The notes under the pieces were generated by a model. It did no database searches. It had not been told where the DNA came from and was given only the letters and a program-made list of their open reading frames with translations. From assembly GCF_004210375.1 (NCBI RefSeq), contig NC_134837.1, positions 18,609,586-18,673,585 on the forward strand: DNA of 64,000 nucleotides, in the 5' to 3' direction. Position numbers and translations under genes: made by a program. The stretch is from Tachypleus tridentatus. Lineage: Eukaryota; Arthropoda; Merostomata; Xiphosura; Limulidae. This document shows, one piece after another, positions 35,059 through 44,876 of the stretch (position 1 is the stretch's first letter; each line of letters begins with the position of its first letter).

Positions 35059-35670
35059 AAAAACATCCATTTTGACATGCAACTAGTGTAACTGAAGTGG
35101 ATTACTGGGCTCTTTAGAAGTCAAAGCAACTGAGGGACTCAAGTCCAGTATATAAAACAGTTGCATGCTTCGATATATAACTGCCATTTCTCACACTGTG
35201 TTATGATGTGTTTCTCTTCATGTTGAAACTATCTTCAATCTTTTACACTTTTCCAGATAAAAGCACATGAAACATGATGTAACATGTGAATTATATCAGA
35301 ATGTATATACTAATGAAAGATTTGTAACTACTCTTGAGACGAAATAGGTTTATAATAAATATGTTTATGATCATACAAATGTTTAACATTTCAAGTATCA
35401 AGTCTCAGAATATTTTTTTCATATTGAGAACTAGTGTTTACACAACAACATTTAAATTACATCATATCATTTAAAACAAATACAAAATAATTATTAATGT
35501 TATTTTACGTTTTTCCAAACATAAAAATATTGTTCTGTGTTTTAATACTGTGAAGAATTAGAGGTGATTTATAAGGTTATAAGCATGTGATATTAAGTGT
35601 ATCTACTTGTTACAGAGTATTTTGTTAGAGTTTAAAAACTGGAAGTTCTAAGGAGTGCGAATTTGATTTG
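35059..35670. other. AT-rich intergenic sequence
   Basis: Nothing recognised. Confidence 0.5.
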
Positions 35671-35766
35671 CTCTCTTAACTCTGACTAGGTTCGTCTCTT
35701 AACTCTGACTAGGTTCGTCTCTGAACTCTGACTAGGTTCGTCTCTTAACTCTGACTAGGTTCGTCA
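35671..35766. repeat. 23-bp minisatellite, 4 copies
   Basis: Unit tcttaactctgactaggttc + gtc repeated four times, with one copy carrying ctgaactc. Nearly identical, so recent. Confidence 0.92.
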
Positions 35767-35802
35767 GAGCAAGACTTTAAATGGGAAAAGACTCACTACA
35801 AC

Positions 35803-36067
35803 GGGCCTGGTATGGCCAGGTGGTTAAGGCACTCGGCTCGTAGTCCGAGGGTCACGGGTTCGAATCCCCGTCACACCAAACATGCTCGTCCTTTCAGCCG
35901 TAAGGGAGTTATAATGTGACGGTCAATCCCATTATTCGTTGGTAAAAGAGTTGTCCAAGAGTTAGCGGCGGGTAGGGATGGTTAGCTTCCTTCCTAAACT
36001 GATAAATTAGGGACGGCAAGCGCAGATAGCCTTCGTGTAGCTTTGCGCGAAATTAAAAACAAACAAA
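35803..36067 (+). mobile_element. SINE family A with TSD
   Basis: Head gggcctggtatggccaggtg, B box gggttcgaatccccgtcaca. A short deletion lies in the body near cttccttcctaaactg. TSD actcactacaac (35791-35802) against actcactagaac (36068-36079), one mismatch. Confidence 0.94.
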
Positions 36068-36079
36068 ACTCACTAGAAC

Positions 36080-36896
36080 AATCTTTTTTATGAGGCTTAC
36101 TTTATGTATTCCTTTCTCTCCTACAAAGAGCACTGATGAGCTGTGGATTCTTTAAAGCTAGTCTGCTGTAACAAATGTACTGAAGCAGAAGATGAATTGG
36201 ACCACTAAATCATCTTTCCTTCACTAAAACTTTGAAAAAAAGAGAAGAAAAAACGACTAAAATTAAAACTTTATTAGTAGAAGAAACATAAAACAAGGGT
36301 TAGTGACTCTGCAGTAAATATTTTTAATTGGCAAGAGAAGATAAGGAATTGAACCTCTGATGAGTGCTTTTTCACCAGTTTAGTACGTGTGCCACCCTCA
36401 ACTCTGTAATGTAAAATAAAACTATAGAATCTAAAAAGAAAACAAACCCAACTTTAAAATATAAAGCGAAAAAAGTCTCACACTACCAGTTAAGCTGGAA
36501 CACTTTTACGAACTCTAAAAGCTTGTAATATTTGTAACCTATGTGGGATATTGAACAGATGGTAATGCGTGCAAAATATCTGAGGCCATTATCTTTGCTG
36601 TGTTTTAGTAACACATTCATTTCTTATAATATTTAGGATCTTTTAGAAGATTGTGGAAATTGTGAAATACAGCATGTCTTCCTCTTGTAGTTTTGGAAAT
36701 CCACTTGAAGAACTTCTATTACTAAACACAAGCTGTGGCACCAGTGCATTAGTTCGAAGTGTGACGTATCACAACGTCATATCTGCACCACGCATGTTTG
36801 TAAATAACTCTGTAAACTCGAATCTGTGCGTGACATTTTCAACTTAGTTTTGCTCTGCTACGCGCAGCAAATTCAGCTGCCCAATTTTTTTTTCTG
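36080..36896. other. Intergenic sequence
   Basis: A 64-codon open frame (36653-36847) has no recognisable domain. No repeats seen. Confidence 0.45.
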
Positions 36897-36908
36897 TACA
36901 TTCGAATG

Positions 36909-37184
36909 TTGTTGTTTTTTAATTTCGCGCAAAGCTACTCGATGGCTATCTGCGCTAGCCGTCCCTAATTTAGCAGTGTAAGACTAGAGGGAAGGCAGCT
37001 AGTCATCACCACCCACCGCCAACTCTTGGGCTACTATTTTACCAGCGAATAGCGGGATTAACCGTCACAACGTAACGCTCCCACGGCTAAAAGGGGGAGC
37101 ATTTTGTTGCGACCGGGATTCGAACGCGCGACCCTCGGATTACGAGTCGAACGCCTTAACCCACCTGACCATGCCGAGGCCTAC
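36909..37184 (-). mobile_element. SINE family A with perfect TSD
   Basis: Full length. The head ends atgccgaggcct. TSD acattcgaatg at 36898-36908 and 37185-37195. Confidence 0.94.
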
Positions 37185-37429
37185 ACATTCGAATGGAGAA
37201 AAATAAAGTTCTCCGTGAGGGGAAACAGATACGAAACGGATAAATAGTGACCATTATTGCAAATCTACATACATACAAGATAAACAGTTGGGTTGTACAT
37301 TGTGTTTTTTTTTTCTAGTGTCGTCCATATAAGCAAGAGTTTTATTATTGTATGATGTTATTTATCAAATCATGGGAGAATAGTTAGAAAGTCCATAATT
37401 AATGGTCATTTTTCTTCCAAAACGTAACT

Positions 37430-37496
37430 GGTCCAGCCTGGTCAGCTGGATAAGATACTCGACTCGTAAACCGCGAGTTCGAATCCCCGTCGCGTA
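37430..37496 (+). mobile_element. SINE family A, head only
   Basis: tRNA-like head (ggtccagcctggtcagctgg, ctcgtaaaccgcgagttcga, atccccgtcgcg) with no body. It resembles a tRNA-Thr(CGT), but the acceptor arms do not pair cleanly, so it is called a SINE fragment. Confidence 0.65.
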
Positions 37497-37587
37497 TTTT
37501 CCAATATTGCTACCAACTGAGTTTTCAGGAACAGAATAATATTGTTGGTTTGCTGCAGTTAGTGTACAACAAGCCTCGGAAGCTATA

Positions 37588-37646
37588 ATCTTGTTTGCAA
37601 ATGTTATAAATTTGATACATATTGAGATTTAATTATCACTTATTAA
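37588..37646 (+). repeat. Extra LTR end fragment
   Basis: atcttgtttgcaaatgttat and following sequence match the 3' part of both LTRs of the element that starts about 70 bp downstream. This third LTR piece suggests an earlier solo or tandem LTR at the same place. Confidence 0.7.
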
Positions 37647-37712
37647 TGGGGAAAGTGCAGATACTGACGAGGAACATTTATAGATTTCAAACGTTATAAA
37701 CTAGTTAACGCC

Positions 37713-38108
37713 TGTGAACCAACTTCAGACGCTAGTGTTTTTGACGAGAACATTACGTATCTTCGTCTGTGAAAAATTCGCATGTGAAGAGCGAAAGATA
37801 GATTACCTATTAAGAGAACTGTACTCATATTAACAGAGAATTAAGTCGTACATTGTGAACCGTCGATAAAATATTCAGTTCCATACCCGACTTTTGGTAT
37901 ATAAATAATTATTTGTAATAACTATTTATAAAACCATTATTATAACTTGTATTGTTATCTGTATATTCTATATATTACAACATATTTGTGTTAAGAAAGA
38001 AAATTTTGTGCATCAGTCTTGTTTGCAAATGTCATAAATTTAATACATATCGAGATTTAATTGACTTCTTAATTAAAATCAAAATATTAATTAAATTTAT
38101 ATTTATCA
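37713..38108 (+). repeat. 5' LTR (approximate limits)
   Basis: Shares with the 3' LTR, in order: an acttcagacgctag-like start, a ctgtgaaaa segment, gataaaatattcagttcca, gaaagaaaattttgtgcatc and cttgtttgcaaatgtcat. It starts TGT and is set to end at the TCA just before gtggcagcaaggtctgg, a plausible primer-binding site. Limits are by eye. Confidence 0.75.
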
Positions 38109-38149
38109 GTGGCAGCAAGGTCTGGTCATGTCTGATTATTAAGGTTTTC

Positions 38150-39010
38150 TCGCGTCACCTTTCTTCAAACAACAAGAAAATATAACAAAAGTGTGAACTG
38201 CTCGAAATTAACAAAATTCTAGAATTAAGTGTTACAAAATCAATGAAAAATTGGATTAAAAATATTGTTATTGGAATACTAGTCCATGATAATTTGTTGT
38301 CTGAGGAAGCATTGGAAGAATATTCTAGTATCTCCGTTATCAAACAGAGTTAAGTCACAAAGATAAGTTACAGAACCAGCTAAAACTTAAACAAATCGAG
38401 CTTGAACAAGCCCGTATTGAAGCTGAAAGAGAATGTAGACATCTCGAGGCCGAACAAGTTCGTATTGAAGCCGAAAATGAAATTAGGCTGAAAGAAATGG
38501 AAGTTAGGCTCAACTCCAATCGACCATGACAAAATGACAACTTTGAGTTCAACGATATATTAAAGTTAATGAAAATGAAGTTGATAAATATTTTCAAAAT
38601 GTTGAGAAGTTTGCTCAAATCATTGTCATTATTATAACAAAGGAATTTAAACTGGTAAAGCACGAGAAACTTATGCAGAAGAAGGTTATACAGACTATGA
38701 TAAGGTTAAAGTAGCTATTCTCAAAACATACAAGACAGTGCCGGGGGTTTATCGCCAAACGTTTTAAGGTTATTGTGAGCAGAATAACCAAACTTTTATG
38801 GAATTCTCTCACGATAAAAGAGGTTTATTTTAATCGATAGTGTAATTCTATACATATTGGCAACAGTTTTGACAAACTGAGACAGTTATGTCTAATTGAA
38901 TAATTTAAATACTGTACAAGTAACGATTTCAAAACTTAGTTGAATGAAAAGAAAGTTGAAACACTGCAAATTATTACACGTTATCACATAAAATGTCATA
39001 AAAATAGATT
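38150..39010 (+). pseudogene. gag: gag remnant, SCAN-like capsid region
   Basis: A Glu/Lys-rich coiled-coil-like stretch (KQIELEQARIEAERECRHLE, near 38390) comes first. Then FNENEVDKYFQNVEKFAQ (about 38565-38620) appears in another frame. A third part, near 38655-38765, has GKARETYAEEGYTDYDKVK and VPGVYRQTF. These match the gag region of Gmr1-like elements from which the vertebrate SCAN domain was derived (known relation). Frame changes and stops throughout. Confidence 0.75.
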
Positions 39011-39159
39011 CCTACCATCTTGACAAAAAAATGAGACAACAACCAGTGCGTTCGTGTCAACGTACTGATAGTTTTACCAGATCACCTGATGCTGTTGGTT
39101 TGGCCACTGATAGAGTAGCTGATGTAGTTAGGAAAGACTTTAGACCTTTTGTGTCTCTG

Positions 39160-39480
39160 GTTCTATGTCTTTAACAAACAACAGTGCTAATTCCATACCC
39201 ATATGTGTTATACGTGATACTGGGACGAGTCAGTCATTGTTTTTAGAAATTATGTTGCCTTTAGATTCGATTTCTACCACTGGTGAGTTTTTATTGGTCA
39301 GGATATTGAGAGAGTTTTGTTAACATTCCTTTTAATATCATTTCTTTAGCATCTGACCTAGTTACGGAACCAGTTGTGGTTGGAGCACGACCTACTCTGC
39401 TAATTAAGGGTGTATCATTATTGTTGGGAAAAGAATTGACTAGAAGAAAGTTGTTACTGAATTCAAAATTGTTAGTGAGT
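39160..39480 (+). pseudogene. Retroviral-type aspartic protease remnant
   Basis: The active-site motif reads DTGTSQSL, with the DTG codons at 39216-39224. It is preceded by CVIR and followed by a hydrophobic region with a later gtatcattattgttgggaaa (SLLLG-like) segment. At least two frameshifts or stops. It would process Gag-Pol in a live element. Confidence 0.7.
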
Positions 39481-39689
39481 TTGATCTCTGTTTAATCTAA
39501 GGATGGTGTTGTTATTGAGAATAATCCAGATGTGTTTCCCTCATATTCGGTGACTCGAGCTCATGCGAAGACATTAAGCCAAAAACACGTGCCAGACAGA
39601 GAATGATAGTATAGATTTGATTCAGGCAGTTTTGGATCCGACAAAAATCATGGGAATAACTGACCTCCTGAAAATTCCTTGGTGAGTGA

Positions 39690-40060
39690 AAATAATGGCC
39701 GTGCGGAATCTAGTTCACCTGGTGAAGTTCTGTTTGCTAGAAATAAACTGATCACTGAACAAGAAAAGGATTCTCAAATCTCTTCACTGTTTAAATACAC
39801 TCCCAAAAGATGAAATGAAGAAAGTTCCACATGGTTACTTCTTTCAATAACGGTGTGATCGTGAGGAACTGAATACCACCACCTTCAGAGAAAAGGGCTA
39901 CAGTTTATCAGCTCTTTGTTCCAGAAACATATCGTTCTTAAATATTGAAAGTTGCCTATGAACTCCCTATGAGAGGTCATTTAGATGTCAACAAACATTT
40001 GAAAAAAGATTATGAGCCATTTCTTTTAGTCAGATATTAGGCAAGATGTTTATCAAGAAG
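39690..40060 (+). pseudogene. Integrase N-terminal remnant
   Basis: Reads SPGEVLFARNKLITEQEKDS near 39715. Later, KVAYELPMRGHLDVNKHLKK (about 39948-40008) carries the first His of the HHCC zinc finger. The Cys pair, the DDE core and everything downstream are absent before the 3' LTR. Confidence 0.72.
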
Positions 40061-40515
40061 TGTATTAACTTCGGGCGTTAATATTTCTACGAAGACATTA
40101 CATATCCATCTTCCTCTGTGAAAAGTCACCTTATAAACCGCATTATGCCAAACAAAAAGAGAGCTAGCTAGCATTCCCGTCAAGAGAAGTGTACCTGAGT
40201 GTCAACATAGAAATAATTCGTTTTCCGCAAACGCCGATAAAATATTCTGTTCCAGACCAGATAAAAAACAAGTATTATTTGTAAATTTGTAAAACTCTTG
40301 TAAATAAACCATTATTTATAATAATCGTTATTATACTATCATTATAATCGTTAATTGTACTATTATTTGTATATTAAAATATACTTGTGTTTCGAAAGAA
40401 AATAGTGTGTATCAATCTTGTTGGCAAATGTCATATTTTTAATAAATGTTGATATTCAATTAACTTATAAATCCAAATTCTGTTTTTCTATTATTTAAAA
40501 TTATAAGAGGTAACA
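40061..40515 (+). repeat. 3' LTR (approximate limits)
   Basis: Begins tgtattaacttcgggcgtta and repeats the landmarks of the 5' LTR, including gataaaatattctgttccag and gaaagaaaatagtgtgtatc. It is visibly diverged and longer than the 5' LTR because of AT-rich indels, so the insertion is old. Confidence 0.72.
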
Positions 40516-41802
40516 ATACCAACAAACGACATCTTTCATTCAGTATTATCAAAAGTGACAACTTCTTTAAACCTAAGTTAGACTCTTACTTCGAATCCTT
40601 TTTTTGCGAAATATTTACAAAACACATATTAAATTCGTTCAAATTGCTCATTTTTAAAACTACGCTGTTTTTTTCTTATATTTTAATAAATACTTTTCTT
40701 TGTCCATTCATATTTGTACTGTTGAAAAATGATAATAAATACCAACTGTGTTTTTGACTGTTAATTGGTTGGGTCAGTGACTTAAAAACAATACATTAAC
40801 ATGTGAATATACTATTTTCTGAAACTGTTTCTTGGATAAAATTAATAGTCTTTGTTTATGTAAAATGCGTGTATTAATTTACGTCAGACAAATTTAAATT
40901 TTGTTGACCTAGACATAGGTTTAACAACTTTATTAAGACATTAAGAGAAATATTTATTCAACAGTTTTAACCACAGAATGACTAATTGTCAAAACTAATT
41001 GAAATTATTTAAAACAGCACAAAAATCTTCCATCCATTCTTTCACACGGTTTTAATTTGGGTAAACCAGGGGCGGGGCTTAGCATCTACAAATAAACGAT
41101 TCCTAATAGAGGATTATTCTGACCAATGAAAAAATATTACATAGTACGTGTAATGAGAAAGAGGAAGAGTGGAAAATCGTGTGTGTGACTGAGGAAAGTA
41201 TCTGAGAGCTTATACTGATTACAGTTATCATTTGTCGAGAGTTAAAAACTGGGACTTCTTTTTCACGCGGAATGACATTATAGAAGCTCTAAATTAATTT
41301 AAATTTGCTGAATAATCTCTTATTCAATGCATCGCATTTTAAAACCATAACCAAATTTATTACAAGCTTATCTATATAAAAATATTACATTAAATGTAAA
41401 GTCACCTACTTTTTTCTTTGAGGTACTAAAACTTGTTGCTTAATAATTGTTTTTTGTTGTTGTTTTTTTCGAAACTGGAGAAGTGCTCAAATCTCAATTC
41501 AATCCTGTAGGTGCTCAACGACAAATTAGGTAAATAAAACGTAACAGAGATGAAATGAATATTATACACCGTGAACTGCCTTTTTCAAGTGATTCTCCAA
41601 GTTAAAATTTAAGAGAGCAGTGTTTAGTGACAAACTGCTAAATTTAATACTGAGACAGTTAAAATTAATAAATCTATGTATGTATCAAACTCACACTACA
41701 GCATTGAGCAGTTTCTCAAACTTTTTACGCCGTGCCTCATTTTTTCTATATAATACACTTCCCTTATTGAAACGAAAAACATTAAACTCATTTTAAACTG
41801 TG
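40516..41802. other. AT-rich intergenic sequence
   Basis: No gene or repeat recognised. A (TA)n tract at about 41803-41820 closes the interval. Confidence 0.5.
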
Positions 41803-41888
41803 ATATATATATATATATATGTAGTCAATAATTGCAATGATAAATTTAGTCTTAAAAATAAAACAAAAGGAGAAATGTTTTCCTAACA

Positions 41889-42242
41889 AACCACCTCCTT
41901 CCAACAACAACAAAAGGTTGTGCCCCCCACAGTTTGATCTCCTTCCAACAACAACAACAGAAGGTTGTGCCCCACAGTTTGACCTCCTTCCAACAACAAC
42001 AGAAGGTTGTGCCCACAGTTTGACCTCCTTCCAACAACAACAACAGAATGTTGTGCCCCACAGTTTGACCTCCTTCCAACAACAACAACAGAAGGTTGTG
42101 CTCCACAGTTTGACCTTCTTCCAACAACAACAGAAGGTTGTGCCCCACAGTTTGACCTCCTTCCAACAACAACAGAAGATTGTGCCCACAGTTTCACCTC
42201 CTTCCAACAACAACAACAGAAGGTTGTGCCCCACAGTTTGAA
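41889..42242. repeat. 42/45-bp minisatellite, 8 copies
   Basis: Unit cttccaacaacaacagaagg + ttgtgccccacagtttgacc + tc. Length varies by CAA steps within the unit and by single bases in some copies. Open frames of 104-148 codons occur on both strands because the unit lacks stops in several frames. These are repeat by-products. Confidence 0.93.
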
Positions 42243-42970
42243 AACAACTTGTATAAAAAAAACTGAGTCATTTCAGCTATTTCTGATGGGAACAAAAAAC
42301 AATGCTAGAAAACAAAGACATTCAGTAATTCCAGGACTGTGTTTTCTTAAGTTCACAACTTCCCCACGTAACAGAATAACCTATCCAAACAAAATACTCA
42401 AGCGTGTTTATGAGAAAACGTATATCTGCCAGCACCACATCACCTGATAGCAAGTACTTTCGAAATTATCTTCAATACTTTAGTACATTAAACGTGCACC
42501 ATAACATTTGAATGCGAACATAACAATGTCTATTTGGTACAATTTCTATAAAAGAATTCAATGCAAAATAACTTTTGTTATTTATATGAAAGTGATTTTG
42601 ATTATTTACATTTTGTGGCTTCTCGCGCTTTATTTCAAAGCAATCAATAACAATTACACAGTTTGGATAAGCTCACTTCAAACTGTCCGCCATTGTATTT
42701 TATGGTTACTCTTTAAGGCCAATCTTTACATACATTACAAACATCTATTAACAATTTAAATGTTCTTGTTACAGCTATTCTGTATCTAAAACTAGAAATG
42801 GTAATGCTGGTTTTATTTTAATTAAAAAAGAGGATATCTGCTTTCACTTCTAGTTCGTTTTTTATACTGATTTCCCCTTTCGCCTGAAAGTGACCACATT
42901 GATAAAGTGTTATATGAGTCACACCACACAGTTCATATAGAACTACATCATTCTTTAGAATACAACTACA
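42243..42970. other. Intergenic sequence
   Basis: An 83-codon hydrophobic open frame (42508-42759) looks like AT-rich chance sequence. Nothing else recognised. Confidence 0.45.
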
Positions 42971-42974
42971 CAAA

Positions 42975-43386
42975 CAACATCCAGCTGCAACTCCAGTAAT
43001 TTCAAGGGATCCACTAGACAAACAAGTCTTCTCACAACGCCCTGCTGCAACTCCAGTAATTTCAGAAGATTCACTAGACAAACAAGTCTTCTAACAAGGC
43101 TCTGCAGCAACTTCAGTAATTTCAAGGGATCCACTCGAGAAACAATTCCTCTAACAAGGCTCTGCTGCAATTCCAGTAATTTCAAGGGGTCCACTAGACA
43201 AACAAGTCCTCTATCAAGGCCCTGCTGCAACTCCAGTAATTTCAGGAGATCCACTAGACAAACAAGTCCTCTAACAAGGCTCTGCTGCAACTTTAGTAAT
43301 TTCAAGGGATCCGCTAGACAAACAAGTCTTCTAACAAGACCCTGCTGCAACTCCAGTAATTTCGGGAGATCTACTAAACAAACAAG
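42975..43386. repeat. 60-bp minisatellite, 7 copies
   Basis: Unit ctctgctgcaactccagtaa + tttcaagggatccactagac + aaacaagtcttctaacaagg (60 bp). On the minus strand it leaves a 145-codon frame (42955-43392) with a 20-residue period such as LVCLVDPLKLLELQQ. There is no signal peptide, flanking unique domain or promoter evidence, so no gene is called. Confidence 0.93.
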
Positions 43387-43616
43387 CCCCATAAAAGTAG
43401 TGTTTTTGACAAGAATAATAACATCAGTATATATCTTTGATACCTTTTTGTCGATCTCGCAATTCTTTTATATGCTGGAAGAAATACTGAAGGTCCATAG
43501 GAAGGACTGTTTGGATAGTTTGATTTTTCATATAAAATGTATGTTACATACATACGATGAACAAGTTAGCGTCCATTCAGTTCCATCGCGACTGTGGAAA
43601 GTGAGAAAATATTTTG

Positions 43617-43888
43617 TTTGTTTGTTTTTGAATTTCGCTCAAAGCTACACGAGGGCTATCTGCGCTAGCCGTCCATAATTTAGGCAGTGTAATACTATAG
43701 GGAAGGCATCACCATTCACCGCTAATTCTTGGGCTACTTTTTTTTTTACCAACGAATAGTGGGATTTACCGTCACATTATAACGCCGTCACGGCTTAAAG
43801 AACGAGCATGTTTGATGTAACGGGGATTCGGACCAGCGACCCTCGAATTACGAGTCGAGCGCCTTAACCACCTGGCCATGCAGGGCCC
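43617..43888 (-). mobile_element. SINE family A with perfect TSD
   Basis: Full length with a body deletion (gcagctagt lost) and a T-run insertion. TSD aaatattttg at 43607-43616 and 43889-43898. Confidence 0.94.
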
Positions 43889-44015
43889 AAATATTTTGCT
43901 ATTAGTATATTGTTCTTAATTGTTGTAATTCATCATTAGACTTTATTAAATAATATCAAGATATACATTAGTACAACCAAACCAGAATTTTCTCTGGTTA
44001 CCTTTGTGTTACCTA

Positions 44016-44140
44016 AATGCCCCCCAATGACACAAGGTTATGCCTACGGATTTAAAATGCTAGAAACTGGTTTTCGATACCCGTTGTGCGAAGAACACAG
44101 ATAGTCTAATGTGTAGCTTTGTGATTAACTACAATCAGTC
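44016..44140 (+). mobile_element. SINE family C
   Basis: gccccccaatgacacaaggt head, tttaaaatgctagaaactgg middle, ttttcgatacccgttgtgcg B box, 3' module cacagatagtctaatgtgta + gctttgtg. Confidence 0.8.
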
Positions 44141-44423
44141 ACCTAAATTAAAAATATAATTTGTTCAAGGTCTTGGTTAATGATAAAATGTACAACAGGT
44201 AGGCTTAAAAAATAAATGTTTCGCTTTTAAATTATACCACTTCCTTTTCAACCGTCTTGTTTATTTTGTATTAAATCGGTAACCTAAATGTATAGAGAAA
44301 ATACCAAGTTTCCTTTCGGTTCGTTCATAGTGAAGAGTGAGGAATATGACATTTACCATAGAACGAAAAACTCCGATAGAACAAGAACTCTTCTTTATCA
44401 TATGTGCTCTATGTACTCATATG

Positions 44424-44868
44424 CAGGGGGGTAGATCCTGGGGGGAGTATACATCCCCCCTTCACTTTAGGTGGGGGGTATGGTGCATACAATCATCACC
44501 CCCTACAGTTTGGTCTGTTGAATTGTTTTATTGCATCACAGGCCTACAAATTGTCTGTTTGTTCTTGTGATTCTCGTGTTCTTATCAATCGAATTACATA
44601 ATTAGGCCTAGATGTAGGCTTTTTCAGTAGCCGAAATGTACATCTTTAATATAGTTGTGCTTCTAAGCTTTTCGATCTAAGCGATAGTTCGTAAATATCA
44701 GTCAGTAGGCCTAAGTATACATGCAAGTATCGTGGCAACAAGATTTCTCTGTGACTGCATGTTTACAGCTTTCACATAATCACAGATTACCAATTTGCAA
44801 ATTGAACAGTCCACATAAGTGGTTGCAAAAATCATCTCCTCATCAGATGTAAAAATTCTACACCCCTG
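44424..44868. mobile_element. hAT-type MITE with perfect 8-bp TSD
   Basis: 445 bp. It begins caggggggtagatcctgggg and ends ttctacacccctg, giving terminal inverted repeats CAGGGGgGTAGA / CAGGGGtGTAGA. The flanks carry the exact 8-bp TSD ctcatatg at 44416-44423 and 44869-44876. CAGGG termini with an 8-bp TSD define hAT elements (known). The left end also folds through gggggg / cccccc runs. There is no coding capacity, so it would be mobilised by a hAT transposase in trans. A decayed hAT transposase lies at the right end of the window, but no direct link is shown. Confidence 0.9.
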
Positions 44869-44876
44869 CTCATATG

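Larger units (their letters stand above)
37713..40515 (+). mobile_element. Ty3/gypsy LTR retrotransposon, Gmr1-like, internally deleted
   Basis: Diverged direct repeats form the ends (see LTR entries). The interior holds plus-strand gag, aspartic protease and the start of integrase. No RT or RNase H motif was found. Protease runs straight toward integrase with no RT between them. In ordinary gypsy elements RT comes between; in Gmr1-like elements the order is gag-PR-INT-RT-RH (known). The observed order fits Gmr1-like with everything after the integrase zinc finger deleted. An alternative is an ordinary gypsy with two deletions. Many stops and frameshifts; inactive. Confidence 0.8.

Noticed and set aside
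38155-38812. Minus-strand frames of 62-102 codons
   Set aside because: Antisense shadows of the plus-strand gag remnant.
41788-42447. Several open frames of 104-148 codons on both strands
   Set aside because: All lie in the 42/45-bp minisatellite whose unit lacks stops in several frames. Simultaneous open frames on both strands are a repeat artefact.
42508-42759. Small hydrophobic protein of 83 residues
   Set aside because: AT-rich composition yields hydrophobic codons by chance. No context, homologue or start signal supports it.
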